Of a stretch of 64,000 nt of DNA, positions 13,301 to 23,942 are shown piece after piece. The DNA lies in contig CM069870.1 in the NCBI GenBank assembly GCA_036172665.1, positions 26,820,001 through 26,884,000 of the forward strand. The letters run 5' to 3'. The position numbers and the translations under genes were made by a program. Numbering within the stretch: the first letter of the stretch is position 1; each line of letters opens with the position of its first letter. This DNA is from Prosopocoilus inquinatus (Eukaryota; Arthropoda; Insecta; Coleoptera; Lucanidae). The notes beneath the pieces are model-generated. The model made no database searches, was not told the DNA's origin, and worked only from the letters and a program-made list of their open reading frames with translations.

Positions 13301-16300
13301 TGTCTTTCTGTCGCGCTTTGGATTCTGTTTCCAATATAATTTTTTAAAAAAAGGTTTTACTGAGAGTATCAAAAGTAAATCGCGAAGTTCAATTCATTTT
13401 TAGAAAATGAAAATAAGTGAACAAAGAGATGGTGCACTAAATAATTCACTCAGACGCGTTTAGGGTTAAGTTTTAATTAGCTTAAAATACTGGAAAGGCA
13501 GAAGCAGAAGTTATTAATGAGAGTATCAACGTTAAAGCGATAACGTACCATTTGGATAAAATTGTTTTCGCTTTTGGCCAAGAGATGGCGACTTCAATAA
13601 TTCCCGTCATGCTTTTAGATCTTTATTTTGAACGTGGCCTTCGAAATTCTAATCATTACAGAGTTAAAACAGGTATTTTGCGGATAAAGTTTCAGACAGC
13701 AAATAGAATGACTCTTACATACTCTTACCTGCATAAATTTCACATATTTTTGATATAAAAAAATATAAATATGAAATCACGTTTTTGATATTCGAATAAG
13801 TTAGTTTTCACTTTGGGATAATAGAGAGCGCTTCACACTAGTTAATATTAGAGACCCTCTAGTTAAAGTCTGGCAGAGTCAGCCATCTTTCAGTAAAAAA
13901 AGTCGCGTCAGTGTCAAATTGACAATACGTTCTAACCTTGCTTACTCATTTTCACTTTCAAATTCAAATGTTAGCGCCAAATTGCACTTCAATTCTTTCT
14001 TATGATTGGCTGAAGTAAATTTTGCTGAAATATGGGAGAACCAATTAAAAATCGCGCCATTCTGCCAGACTCTTACTAGAGGGTCTCTAGTCAATATTAG
14101 AGACCCTTTAATAAGAGTCAGGACAATGCGTAACTAAGTTTTGATTGATGCCGACATGTTATATCACAAGTCGAAACTTGACAACTGTCAAAGGTAACAG
14201 GTGAGAAGGTAACGCCTACTTTTCTTCCTTCCCAATCATAGCTAATCGTTATGATATAACAGGTGCTTTCTTTGGCTTACAAGTTTGAATCGTGTTTTGA
14301 ATAGTTTGGACCTGAATTTCGTAGTTGTTGCAACAAAACACCTGACTTGAATTTTTGATTGACAATTCATTTGTAAATAACCATAATTCAATCCAAACAA
14401 GTTTTAAAAATAGAGAAATTTAAAGAAAAGAATGTCTGTTCTTGAATCAAAACGCGTTTGGATAACGATTTTGTGAGCGAAAGAAAGCACATAACATGGC
14501 GCTGTTGTCCAGACTCTGATTAAAGGGTCTCTAGTCAATATTAGAGACTCTATAAGAGTCTGGCCGAATGGCGTGCATTTTTAATTGGTTCCACCATATT
14601 TCAGCAAAATATACTTCAGCCAATCATAAGAAACAATGGAAGTGCAGTTTGGCGCCAACACTTGAATTCGACTTTGAAAGTAAGCAAGTAATGTTAGGAA
14701 ATGTTTGAAAAATTTGACACTGACGCGACGGGACTCTTTTTTGTTGAAATTTGACTTTAGGTGTGCTCGTTTTACTTCCGATTCAGATCAGTAAAGGTCA
14801 GAAGTGAGGCGAGATTTGCTGAGTTAAAAAAGTATGTTTAAAAGAAAAATATAATTGCGTGTCGTCTGCGTACATACGCAGAGAACAGGAGCTTAAGTAC
14901 GACCCAAAATTAGCTGTACATAATGTGAATAAAAGTGGACCTAGCATTGAACCTTTGGGCACTCCGTTAGATACAACGGTTTCTTGAGGATTCATAACCA
15001 TCAATCACCAATTTCTGTGTACGCCCAGTAAGATAAATTTGAATAGAACACGAGCATTGTCAGGCAGACCTATGAAATATAAAATCAAAAGCACTCTTTA
15101 TAATTCAGACTACTTACTATTATAGTCTATCTAGCTAAACTAAAACTTTTCTAGGCCTGCATCAGCAGCTTTTAAAACATCGAAATTAATATTAAATAAG
15201 GCAATTGTGCAACTATGTAAAGATCTGAATCCCGATGGTATGTTGATTTTATGAAATCAGTTGATCTAGGAACTTTTCTATTAAATTTCTCTTTAATTGA
15301 TTGGAATGTCTTCTTGAAGAGTGGGTACGGTTGCTTTGCTTAAGTATCAATTAATTTCTCTTCAATTATCAATTAAAATGAGTTGGTGCGTACAGAATAC
15401 ACGTGAATGTCTGAATCTCATTCTCAAATTGAAATCACGAAAGAGTAACTATGTAGAATGAGCAGTCTACATGCTGGTTAAAATGTTCTGGATGCATGTT
15501 ATGGAATTTAATCTAAAATAAAGAGGTCCGTGCTAAAGATTTGGAGATTATAACATAACACAACAAATTCAGAATCTAGAACCAAGCGAAATGGGAAAAT
15601 ATTAAATAATTTTTGTTTTCGAACTGGCCATTAAATGGATGAAATATGTAGAACAATGAACAAGCCACAAACACGTTTGTTATGGATGTTTTGGACCGAT
15701 GTTTTGAAATTAAAGTTAAAGCTAGAAAAAATGTGCATGTTGAAGACTTGGAAGTTCTTGAGACGAAGATAAAGAACACATTCAGAAACTGGAATCAAGA
15801 GATGTTAAAGAATTTTTTAACTGAATGAACTTTACTGTCGATGTGGGCACAGTGGCGTAGCAATAGGGGTATCTTAGGCACCTGTCCAGGTCCAAGAAAT
15901 TAAATTTTTTGTTAACAAGTAAAACAATCTTGCATGACTGATTTGTCTTGTATTCAATTCACATAACTGTGGCCTGTTAAATGAATTACGATTTCTAACC
16001 GGCCGGTCTGGACAGAGAAACAGTGGAAGCGTGTTCCACCTAACGCAGTTATTGGTCGATTTCTTCACCTGAAATTTTGACAGCTCTGTTACTTTTTTAA
16101 GTAACAGGTTGAGCAAAGGGCAAGATTAAGAAATCTTGCCTTAATTGACTAAGGTCCGGTATTATAAACGTAAAATAAATTTACTATACAGTTTAATGCC
16201 CTAGTAACAATTGTACAAACAATGGTTACTAAAGCATTAAACTGTAGAGTAAATTTAACTTGCGTTTATAATACCGGGCCTTAGAAAATAAACTATTTTA

Positions 16301-19300
16301 GTAAAAATATGTATACAGTATGAAATATTTCAGTAAAAATATGCCTAAATTATAGCATGGTTCACGATACTTTACGTTCTTTTAAGGCTAGTTTACATTA
16401 TTTAATTTTTGTATTTGATTTGTCTGTTCGATTTTATATTCGACTTTGTCTCGAATGAAACTAGCTTCTCGAATGGAAAATCGAATAGTCTGAAGGCAAA
16501 ATTATCACTTTTAAGCTATTCGAAACTGAAAATAGAATGCAAAACTGGATAATGTAAATTAGCTTTAGGATTCGTTTGAATTTATGATTCGATGTAGTGT
16601 CCGATCGAAACCGATTTTCTCGCCGAAACCGAAACCAAACTTCGGCTAATGTCTCAGTTTCGGCCGAAACCGAAACCGAAACCGAATCTTATTCGAAGGA
16701 AGTTAGAGATAATTTTACTAAAGTCTAAATTAACAGTTTTATTTATTAATAACTAAAATTAAATAAATTTATGTTTTAAGACAGAAACAAAAACAATTTT
16801 AAGTTAGTTTATTTTATTAATAACTGAACTTATATTGTAAGACAAAAACAAAAACAATTTAAAATTAATTTTAGGTCAGAAACAAAAACTTTGGTATTTT
16901 AAAGTTTTCACGTCATGCAAAGCGAATTCACTTTATAATTTGAAATTTTGTGTGATTGCGTTAATATTACAGTCTGCCTTCTCAAACTGGAGAATTTTGA
17001 ATCAGCTTTTGAATTGGGATCGGTCACATTTCAAATATGCGGTCTAATATGAGTTAATGCAGCTTTAATTCTGTCAAAATTGACATTTACACTGTTAAAA
17101 CCGAGCATCATTATTATTTGACATCCAAAAATAAATCAAGTTTGAGATTAATATGCATTTAAAGCAGAAAAAAGAAAATAAATGTAGTTTCGGTTGTAGC
17201 CGAAAGTTCGGCTGTTCTTTGGCAGAAACCGAAACTTCGGCCGAACCACGAAATTAAAGCCGAAACCGGCCGAAATCGAAACCGAAACCGAATATTCGGT
17301 CGGACACTAATTCGATGTCGAAAAAAATTCGGAGAAGAATATATTTGACCTGAATGAAAAGTTTTAAAATACAGTTAATTAAAAGGAAACGTTAATACAG
17401 TTAATTTTCTTTAGATGGATTCATTCCTCTCAAAGTGACAGGTAATTTTACTCGTATTTCATCCGAGAATATTTGATTTTGGTTACAGATAATTTTGTTG
17501 TCAACCATAACCTGCTTGAAAAATGAGAATTCAGAAAAGACAGAATTTACTGTAACTTTTCTAGGAATAGAATTTTTTTACAAAGTAGCAAAATATCTAG
17601 CTGCGGCATTCATTTCTTTTGTGATATATTAAAAAAAAATGTTTGGATTATTTTTTTTTTCAAATAATTCTCGATCGTGAATCGAATCAAAAATTACACC
17701 CAACCAACTTGAAAAATATTTTAAATTGGTTTTAATTTGACTTCGGTAAAAACGTTCAGGGTACATACATACTTGTCAATTTATTGTTCATTCCTCAGAT
17801 TCGTTTGTATTTATAATTCGACGTCGACGGAATGCGAAAAAATTTTCGAAGCAAATAAAATTTGTTAACCTGCCAAGTCCACTTTTGGTCGAATTTTATT
17901 TTTTGATCCAATTAAACGGTGTACAAGTTTCTACACCGAATGATACACGGAGAGAAGTCACATGTGATTTCAAATTTCTGAAATAATCGATGATATGTAA
18001 TACTGCTATATAACCAAGCACAAAATCTCGAACGGAATACCTGACAAGTCCCGAATAATTAGCCATTTAGTACAGAAGTCATGTGAATATCAAATGGCGT
18101 TGTTTTAATTTAGATTACTTATGCCCGGTTTCCGAAACGATAAATAACTTTAGGTAAACATAAATTTTTCTTGAGAGATAACTTTATAAAAAGTATAAAT
18201 TGTTTACGTTGCTGCCTATACCCTTTACTTACAGATAAAATTTTGAGAAACGGTTTTTAGAAGTTATGGTGAGTTTATCTTGAGTTTATATCTACATGAA
18301 GATTATATATGTATATTATATGTCGTTACAGAAACCAGGCATTAGATAAATTGTTTTTAATAGGAGTAATAATCAGGGAAAAGAATTCAGGCCGTTTAGA
18401 GTTGGACACTTTTTACGTCGACTGTATTATATATTCCTGCCACCTTTCCGCAATTCCGATGTTCGAATTGTTATTGAGTGGGAGGGGAATAATGCAATGC
18501 GAGCGTTTGCACTTCGCAGAAATTATTGTGGGCGACGCCGAGTACTAAATTTTCGTATCGCTTGCCAGACAAGTGGCCCAAATTATTTTCCTTGGTAATA
18601 GTGAATATTTTACGTAAGCACGGTGCCTTAACTTAAAAAATGCATTTTACAAGGCGAATCTGAACCTGTCATAACTGAGAGTGAAACGTATGGTCAGAAT
18701 GAATCATTGCAAATTCTGAAAAACGTTGAATAGTCTCACTTAACGTTAAGTCTAATTTAGAATGTTATTTGACTAAATGTGACTAGGATTTTGAAGACGG
18801 TACCAAAGCGTCAAATATTCAAAAACGTGAAAATTTGATTTCTTTTAAGCATTTTTTGAAGATCACTTCCGCTTATCTATTTTTTACTACTACATTGATT
18901 AGTACTATTGATAAAAAAAGTATTGTTATTACAAAAGGTTTGATGTTTAGTAAAGATTTGGTTATTAAGTACCTACATCAGTTTTATCTATATTTCTATA
19001 CCAAAATTCATTCAAATTACTGCTAACTGCTAAGTACCAAACTAGTTGTAGAGTCTAACAAGTAAAACAGACAAATCCATTGATTTGGTTTAATACCAAA
19101 TATGAAATTAATTTTCCATATTTTGCAGTTTCAAAATGAAAAATAAACATAATTAAACCAACGGGATTTTAGAAATTATAAATTCAGAAATATTTAAAGA
19201 AATATTAAGTTTTTTCATGCCACTGTAAAGTTCATTAAAACGGACTAAGCTGCTTAACAAGTTAAGGCGACGATATGTATTTTTGAAAATCTATCAAAAT

Positions 19301-22300
19301 TTGAAGGAGCTTTACTTTTTGTATGCGTAATTTCTAATAAAGCAAAAACAAAAATTGGCTGTGTTACGCTCTTCATTTGTTTCATGACATTTAGCCAAAA
19401 ATTAACATACCAAAAATTCCTCCTGAAACGCATTGAATCTTTCTTTTTTTGAATACACGTATGATAATAAGAGGCGTTATAGAACAAATTTGCAACCCGG
19501 CGACTTGATTTCTAGGTACGCCACTGTGTGGACATGAAAGGAATTTAAGCGGAAGTAATATGCTGAATCATTATTTCTACAGTAAAAGTCTTCAATCGGT
19601 ATATTAGTTTTTTGTTCAGAAGTGTATACAATGTTTCTTTTTAAATGTTGGTTATTCATCGCGGAAGTTCTCATTGTTAACGGTTTCTATAGTAAGTAAT
19701 TGCCTTGTAGACCATTAAGTGACAATGGCTTCTCGATTTCATACTGAGGTAAAGAAGGTGACTGTCATTCTCCTATTTTCTCCTATTTACAAGTTGCACT
19801 GTTTTTAAAATGTAAAGTCTGTATTTTGCAAAACAAAATACAGGTTGCGACAGTTACCTCTGGATATGGAATAAACAAAAGAACAACAAGGAAAGAAGAT
19901 AATCTTCCCTTATCTCAAAGCGATCATATGCTCTTGCCCTCGTCGATTCCATCGACCGAGCGAACGAAACAGACATGTGTTCTCTCACACGTGTTGCTAC
20001 AATCAATAATATGTGACACAAACTGTATATTGTCAATTTTGAATGCTTTATTGCTTTATTTATTTCTTTTTGTAAACGTTAGAATAACTTCTAGAGTGGA
20101 AATATTTTGTCCTTCATCTGCTGTTTTTAATTTTGAATGTATTTTTAATTTACAGAAATAGCGTTTTATATCTGCAAAACTGTACCGAGGATAATTTATT
20201 CTGCGGACGATATTGTTTTGAACAGCAGGTGCTATGGGAAAACACTGTAACTTGAAGCGTAATTTAAAAATTATCCAAAGATAGTGAGAACGAAAGTGAA
20301 CACCAACACGTACCTATACACACTTATTAAAGCATGTGAAACCGAGAATGCAATTATGTAATTGTAAAGTAGGAACACAATGCTGTAATTAACTAGAATT
20401 CTCAGTACGTTAAAACATAAATTCGCGTTTTAATTTGAATCCATCGGGTTTAATTACACGTTTCATAAGCTTACTAGACTACTAGCGTGTCAACCAAATT
20501 GATAACCAAAGTAACTACTTTTTTGTTTTGTGGAAAAATTATTAAATCATCAATTCAATTATAATGTGTTCATGTGTTCATCTTGAATGGAAGGCAATTA
20601 ATTGCTCTGTTATGAAGATGAGAAATATTTTTTTATTGTTTCAGGTTTAGTTTGGGAAGGGGAAACTGCTCAATACTTAAACAATAGGCCTTACCCCACA
20701 TATAGTTTAGAATCTATGCCAGATACAGACTTCACATGTAGGGAAAAAGTTCTGGGCGGATATTATGCAGATCCTGATACACAGTGCCAAATGTTCCACA
20801 TTTGCGTAAAAGTTGCTGGAGTTGGGGTACGTATCATTATATTTCATAAATAAACATTGTATTTATTTATTAACTTAGAAAGCAAACATAATATTCGTTT
20901 CTACATAGTACATTTTGCTGTTAGAAAATTATTTGCTTTAGTTTTTAGACGTTGTTATTTTGGTATGTAATGTTAAATTTGCCTCTGAATTCTTTTACAA
21001 ATAATATGGCGTTATTATTTTGGTATGTAATGTTAAACTTTTGTTAGGTCAAAAAGCGATAGTAAGATGTCGCTATTTTATATGTTAAACTTTCCCTTTT
21101 ACAAATAATCTTTAAACAAATATGCTGACCAGTTTTTTTCAACTTGTTTGAATCTGGACAAGCAACAGTTTATTTAATTATTATTCATAATTTAAAAAAA
21201 GTGAAAAGAAAATGAAAACACAATATTTCATTGTTAAAAATAAATAAATACGTGCATTCGTTTTTCCCTTTTTAACATTTTTAGTGTATTTCCAGTATCA
21301 ATAAATGATGTAACTCGTTCTTAAAAAGTGAAATTTAAAAGACGACAAAATCCTATCAGGATATTAAATTAACGTCGCGCAGTAAAAAGAAGAGAAAGTA
21401 ATTTAGGAGAGAAGATGCTTGTGAAATGTCTATAAATTGTCGAATTAACTTCCGATCTTAATCATTTGCAAAATTAATTAGATGTTCAAAGGCATGTTTA
21501 ATGCTGCAATTGTTTCCATGCATCTTATTGTTTATTTTAACGCAAATGAGCTTTTCGAATGTATTCGACTTCTGTGTCGTAAGTTTCAGTGAGAATGCTT
21601 ACGAAGGTTATACAATCCACTCTTACGAAGCAACATCCTTAATTAAATAATTAAACATACGTAAATTTCTAGGTGCAAGATTTCCGTTTTCTGTGTCCCA
21701 ACGGCACAGCTTTCGACCAAGACCATCAGATCTGTGCAGAGTGGGACGACGTGGATTGCGACGCAACAACTCTATACTACTCCAGCGATAACTTCGACCT
21801 TTACCGTCTTGGTTCAGGTACTTTCACTTCTGTAGGCTCACGAACTCATCTTGCATTTTATTCACAGCAGTATACCAGTTAATTGTCTTATGTATTTGTT
21901 TTACAGGTTTCGAGTCCAAGGCCGTGAAGTACGGTGAAGAAGAAGAAACCTTCGCGTTACAACGAGCAGACACAGGCGACGCTCGGTTAAACAGGGAACA
22001 TCAATCCCAGAGTGTTAATCAACAGAAAGATTATAATACTGCAAGCCCGTTTAGAAGGAACAAGTACCAGACTCAATCGAGACCAGAAAGTAACGATAAG
22101 GAAATTTTCAAAGGATCGAGTAGCTCTAACTTCTATAATAACAGAAACAATGGCAAAGAAGTGGATGATGACGAATACGATGCTAATGTTAACGCCAATC
22201 AAGATAGTAATTATGAACAGAAAAGGAAAAACAACCCCAAGCAAATTCGAAAACAATACAATCAAAACTACAACGAAGTTCAAACGCAAAGACCAACACG

Positions 22301-23942
22301 TCCGACAGGATTCTTAAATAACTTCGCTGGAAGTAGCATTGAAACTACTCCAAGAACGTCTTCAACAGCGAATTCTGATGGTGACTTTGTTACTCTTAGT
22401 CGTGGTCGATCACGCCAAAGGCAAAACAACGATAGGCACTACAATAACGCAGAAAACTTCAGACAACAAACGACATACAATCAAAATAACAATGTACCAC
22501 AAACACCAACCTTTACGATAAGTACACCTGCTCCGTTTAAGCAAACATCACAATACTATCCCACCTCGCCCATTCCAAAACAAGCATCAACAGTGAAGGA
22601 AACGGAAAATTACCCATCCCCAATCCCCCGGCAGAAACAGACATTTCAGCAGAGGCAAACAGAGAATTATCCGTCTACGGTTACTCAACCCAAACAAACA
22701 GTCTCCCAACAGAAACAAACCTATACGCAAAAGGAAACAGAAAATTATCCGTCACCATTCACCAAACAGCAAACTAATAACTATCCAACAACACCATTAG
22801 CAAACACCCGCAACACGCAACTATACGATCAGAGTTACGACGTACCTAAAGTCAAACAAGTAAAACCATCAGAATCAGTTAATCAAAATTTCGAAAATAA
22901 AAAACAAACAACAGAAATTAAACAATCTGATACGTTCCCTACGACCTATTCACCAAGGACCAAACCAGCAGTATTTAACACTCAAGCAAATAAAGATTTT
23001 CCTTCTACATTCTCGCCAAGAACTAATGCCGCATACACTCAAATAAGCCAGCAAACAACACAACAAGAAACTCAAAACACTCAACAATATAACACACAGA
23101 CAACGCAACAACAGAGACATAATCAACAGAGAAACACTCAGCAATATAATAGCCAACCAACTACATTACAAACGCAACAGTATAACAATCCGACTACAAC
23201 ACAGCAAGAACCACGCAATACGCAACAGTATAATACTCAAACAAACACGCAACAACAAAATACACATTATAGTAGCCAACCTACAACACTAAATCAACGT
23301 AACACGCAACAGTACAATACTCAAAATACTCAACAATATAATTCACAGACTACTCAGCAAAGAAATTCACAACAAACCACCCAGTATACTAATAATCAAC
23401 ATCAAACAACTCAGTACTTCAATACTCAAACAACTCAAAACAGTTCACCACGTCCCAGCCCATTCACTCAATACACACCGACTGTACCAAAAGTAGCGAC
23501 CACGACACCTGTTCCTAGATCAAATCGCTTTGACGAGACCCAATATGATGATTACGATAGCAAGAGCACCAAGAGCAATAATGAAGATGAATTTCTGAAA
23601 ACCGCCCACAGCACCAATATTGCGAGTAGTAGAAATGAATTGGTTAAAAGTATAAAAAATAATCCATCTACTACAACCAAACCATTCTACGAATCTCCCA
23701 GGCCTTTTTCTCTTGAACCAAGTACGTCTAGGGTAACCGATCTACCACGCTCCTCCACATCCAATCAATCCAACACGGGTTCAACAAATGTAGCTGCAAA
23801 TAACAATCAAAATTCGACGAGGCCTCCGCAGAAAAAGGACAAGAACGTCAGCTACGATTACGCGTATTATGATAATAATCCATCCAATGAGCCGGAATAC
23901 GATGTAGAAACAGATATTCAAAAATCCACCACTCAACAATAG
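4288..23942 (+). CDS. Gene 1: secreted chitin-binding (CBM14) mucin-like protein, CPAP1-like
   Basis: Four coding exons, 4288-4318, 20645-20826, 21673-21817 and 21907-23942, join in frame to 2394 nt (797 aa plus TAG). All introns have GT-AG ends, with phases 1, 0 and 1. The protein starts MRGVIVFVVLGLVW, a signal peptide with likely cleavage around residue 19. One CBM14/peritrophin-A domain follows, with six cysteines at 42, 58, 64, 79, 92 and 100 (spacing 15-5-14-12-7). The domain carries the aromatic GGYYAD and the CPNGTAFD motif typical of insect CPAP1 proteins. The rest (from about residue 120) is a low-complexity tail rich in Q, N, T, S and P, with no further cysteine domain. By family, the domain binds chitin in cuticle or other extracellular matrix; the tail is probably O-glycosylated. 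Gene 2 is a tail-to-tail paralogue. The missing transcript evidence is the main uncertainty. Confidence 0.85.
5660..5950 (+). repeat. Truncated copy of the 43298-43872 element family
   Basis: GGAGGAGATTAAAAGGGTAG onward matches the left interior of the element at 43298, including the GATCAAATT, TTACAAGAxTTTAAAGTGAA and TGAxTTAACT blocks. The outer terminal sequence seen at 43298 is eroded here and no right end follows, so this is a fragment. Confidence 0.6.
6410..6690 (+). repeat. Dispersed repeat, inverted partner of 2880-3215
   Basis: See the partner at 2880-3215. The order of shared blocks is preserved: CCTTATTTAATCTAAAGTGT, then a GAATATTC-type AT palindrome run near 6510-6540, then TGTTTTGAAAAGATTAGTAC near 6655-6680. 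The two copies have diverged at many positions. Confidence 0.55.
9933..10065. mobile_element. MITE, PIF/Harbinger-like (TAA duplication)
   Basis: The 133-bp element has terminal inverted repeats GGCCCGCTTCGCACTACGCA and GGCCCGTTTGACACTATGCA (right end read in reverse), flanked by TAA at 9930-9932 and 10066-10068. A 3-bp TWA duplication is the hallmark of PIF/Harbinger elements. It has no coding capacity. Confidence 0.65.
10115..10490. repeat. Degenerate direct duplication of about 130-150 bp
   Basis: About 10115-10245 and about 10335-10490 share, in order, ATAAAAGACA, TGTCAATCAA, AAATGTGAAAAT, TTGATAAAC, ATGGAAAAA and TTATTGCAAA. They read as two diverged direct copies. The surrounding 9650-10680 is strongly A-rich on the plus strand and its minus-strand open frames look compositional. 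Confidence 0.5.
11154..11468 (-). mobile_element. Probable solo LTR
   Basis: Read on the minus strand, the block begins TGTGACGATTTAATGCGTCA and ends with CGTCAAAATGTAACA, giving TG...CA ends with a short imperfect inverted repeat. It contains a TATA box in GGCTATAAAAAGACGC (about 11357-11372) and an AATAAA signal about 100 bases further on, the order expected in a retrotransposon LTR. No matching second LTR, primer-binding site or gag/pol frame is visible nearby, and no clean 5-bp duplication was found. Confidence 0.5.
13278..13592 (+). repeat. Repeats carrying GAGATGGCGCT, about 150 bp apart
   Basis: GAGATGGCGCT at 13278, GAGATGGTGCA at 13426 and GAGATGGCGAC at 13582 are each followed by an AAT(A/G)ATTC-like stretch. 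A weaker version (GAGAGCGCT) occurs near 13824. The regular spacing suggests a very degenerate tandem repeat. A second cluster of the same core lies at 24913-25702. Confidence 0.45.
13849..14089. mobile_element. hAT-type MITE, copy 1 of a tandem set
   Basis: The 241-bp element begins TAGAGACCCTCTAGTTAAAG and ends with the inverted match, for terminal repeats of about 27 bp. It is flanked by the 8-mers GTTAATAT (13841-13848) and GTCAATAT (14090-14097). An 8-bp duplication and a TAGAG end fit the hAT superfamily (end consensus YARNG). The right flanking 8-mer is also the left flank of the next copy. Confidence 0.65.
14098..14533. mobile_element. hAT-type MITE, copy 2 of a tandem set
   Basis: The 436-bp element begins TAGAGACCCTTTAATAAGAG and ends with a complementary end (ATTAAAGGGTCTCTA). 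It is flanked on both sides by a perfect GTCAATAT (14090-14097 and 14534-14541). The interior differs from copies 1 and 3, so it is a related subfamily sharing ends only. No open frame of interest. Confidence 0.65.
14542..14738. mobile_element. hAT-type MITE, copy 3, truncated
   Basis: It starts TAGAGACTCTATAAGAGTCT directly after the third GTCAATAT. Its interior is the reverse complement of copy 1 (shared ATTGGCTGAAGTA, GGCGCTAACA-like and TGACACTGACGCGAC blocks). It breaks off near 14738 before reaching the second terminal repeat. Confidence 0.55.
14798..15065 (-). pseudogene. Reverse-transcriptase fragment of a CR1/jockey-like retrotransposon
   Basis: Minus-strand translation gives SNGVPKGSMLGPLLF followed by MYADDTQLYF, the conserved RT motifs that in intact elements read GVPQGSxLGPLLF and YADDTQLY, including the catalytic aspartate pair. 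A preceding YLTGRTQKLVIDG stretch lies in another frame at about 15010-15055, so at least one frameshift separates them. Only about 85 codons of the RT domain survive. It lies antisense inside gene 1 intron 1. Confidence 0.75.
15847..15895. repeat. CAGTGGCGTAGC-type repeat end
   Basis: ACAGTGGCGTAGCAATAGGG marks a repeat end that recurs in reverse orientation at about 19490-19525 (TAGGTACGCCACTG after GCAACCCGGCG) and about 26325-26372 (TAGCTACGCCACTG after GGCCGGGTTGC). The three sites share this terminal block, so they belong to one dispersed family of unknown class. Confidence 0.4.
16153..16280. mobile_element. MITE, PIF/Harbinger-like
   Basis: The 128-bp element has terminal repeats GGTCCGGTATTATAAACG and GGCCCGGTATTATAAACG (right end reversed). 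Further inward complementarity around ACAGTTTAATGC makes the whole element nearly palindromic. It is flanked by TAA and TTA, consistent with a TWA target. The GGCCCG start resembles the MITE at 9933. Confidence 0.65.
16385..16564. mobile_element. MITE, TTA duplication
   Basis: The 180-bp element begins AGGCTAGTTTACATTAT and ends with its complement (ATAATGTAAATTAGCT), flanked by TTA at 16382-16384 and 16565-16567. The interior repeats ATTCGA/TCGAAT words. No coding capacity. Confidence 0.55.
16595..17309. mobile_element. hAT-type non-autonomous element with CCGAAA arrays
   Basis: The 715-bp element has ends TAGTGTCCGATCGAA and, reversed, TAGTGTCCGACCGAA. A perfect 8-bp duplication ATTCGATG flanks it at 16587-16594 and 17310-17317. 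Both subterminal regions carry arrays of CCGAAA/GAAACC units (16615-16686 and 17180-17290) in the inverted arrangement expected for transposase-binding repeats. The interior is AT-rich without a usable frame. Confidence 0.7.
20645..20826 (+). CDS. Gene 1 coding exon 2: end of signal peptide and first half of CBM14 domain
   Basis: The acceptor is ATTGTTTCAG and the donor GGG|GTACGT. The exon (phase 1 in, phase 0 out) encodes residues 11-71, including the first three domain cysteines (42, 58, 64) and the GGYYAD and CQMFHIC motifs. The open frame continuing past the donor reads into the intron and stops within nine codons. Confidence 0.85.
20827..21672 (+). other. Gene 1 intron 2
   Basis: The 846-bp GT-AG intron contains a near-perfect direct repeat GTTATTTTGGTATGTAATGT at about 20952 and 21013, followed by the dispersed repeat 21041-21086 also found at 1983-2030. 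The rest is featureless AT-rich DNA. Confidence 0.7.
21041..21086 (+). repeat. Short dispersed repeat, second copy
   Basis: It matches the reverse complement of 1983-2030 (GTTAGGTCAAAAAGCGATAG through CTATTTTATATGTT) and lies downstream of two tandem TTATTTTGGTATGTAATGTT units in intron 2 of gene 1. Confidence 0.6.
21673..21817 (+). CDS. Gene 1 coding exon 3: second half of CBM14 domain
   Basis: The acceptor TTTCTAG precedes GTGCAAGATT and the donor is TTCAG|GTACTT. The exon encodes residues 72-119 with cysteines 79, 92 and 100, the motif CPNGTAFDQ, then DNFDLYRLGSG. The reading frame and cysteine register agree with exon 2. Confidence 0.85.
21907..23942 (+). CDS. Gene 1 coding exon 4: Q/N/T-rich mucin-like tail
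   Basis: The acceptor is TTTTACAG and the stop TAG is at 23940-23942. It encodes residues 120-797. The first part is acidic (KYGEEEE) and then hydrophilic. ENYPS units recur three times around 22605-22755. About 23040-23460 is a Q/N/T-rich block with six TQQYN units. The last 100 residues are acidic and tyrosine-rich (YDYAYYDNN). There are many S/T residues for O-glycosylation and no cysteines. The long frames on other strands and frames here are shadows of this composition. Confidence 0.85.

Larger units (their letters stand above)
4319..20644 (+). other. Gene 1 intron 1 (16.3 kb), filled with mobile-element remnants
   Basis: The donor is GTGAGT at 4319 and the acceptor TTGTTTCAG ends at 20644. 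No host exon was recognised inside. Besides the elements listed separately, it holds direct repeats at 6310-6360 and 6685-6730 (CTGCTAACGTAATTTTGC in both) and clusters of TGTAGACAATG near 9206-9245, with inverted relatives near 10790-10870. The latter could be the ends of a longer fold-back element. 7000-9100, 11500-13200 and 18300-20600 show nothing I can name. Confidence 0.6.

Noticed and set aside
18121..18262. Possible MITE (GCCCGGTTTCCGAAACG ... GAGAAACGGTTTTTAG)
   Set aside because: Terminal complementarity is short and imperfect, and no target duplication could be assigned.
21987..23156. Long open frames on the other frames and strand over gene 1 exon 4
   Set aside because: They follow from the low-complexity Q/N/T composition of the true frame and show no domain or conserved start.
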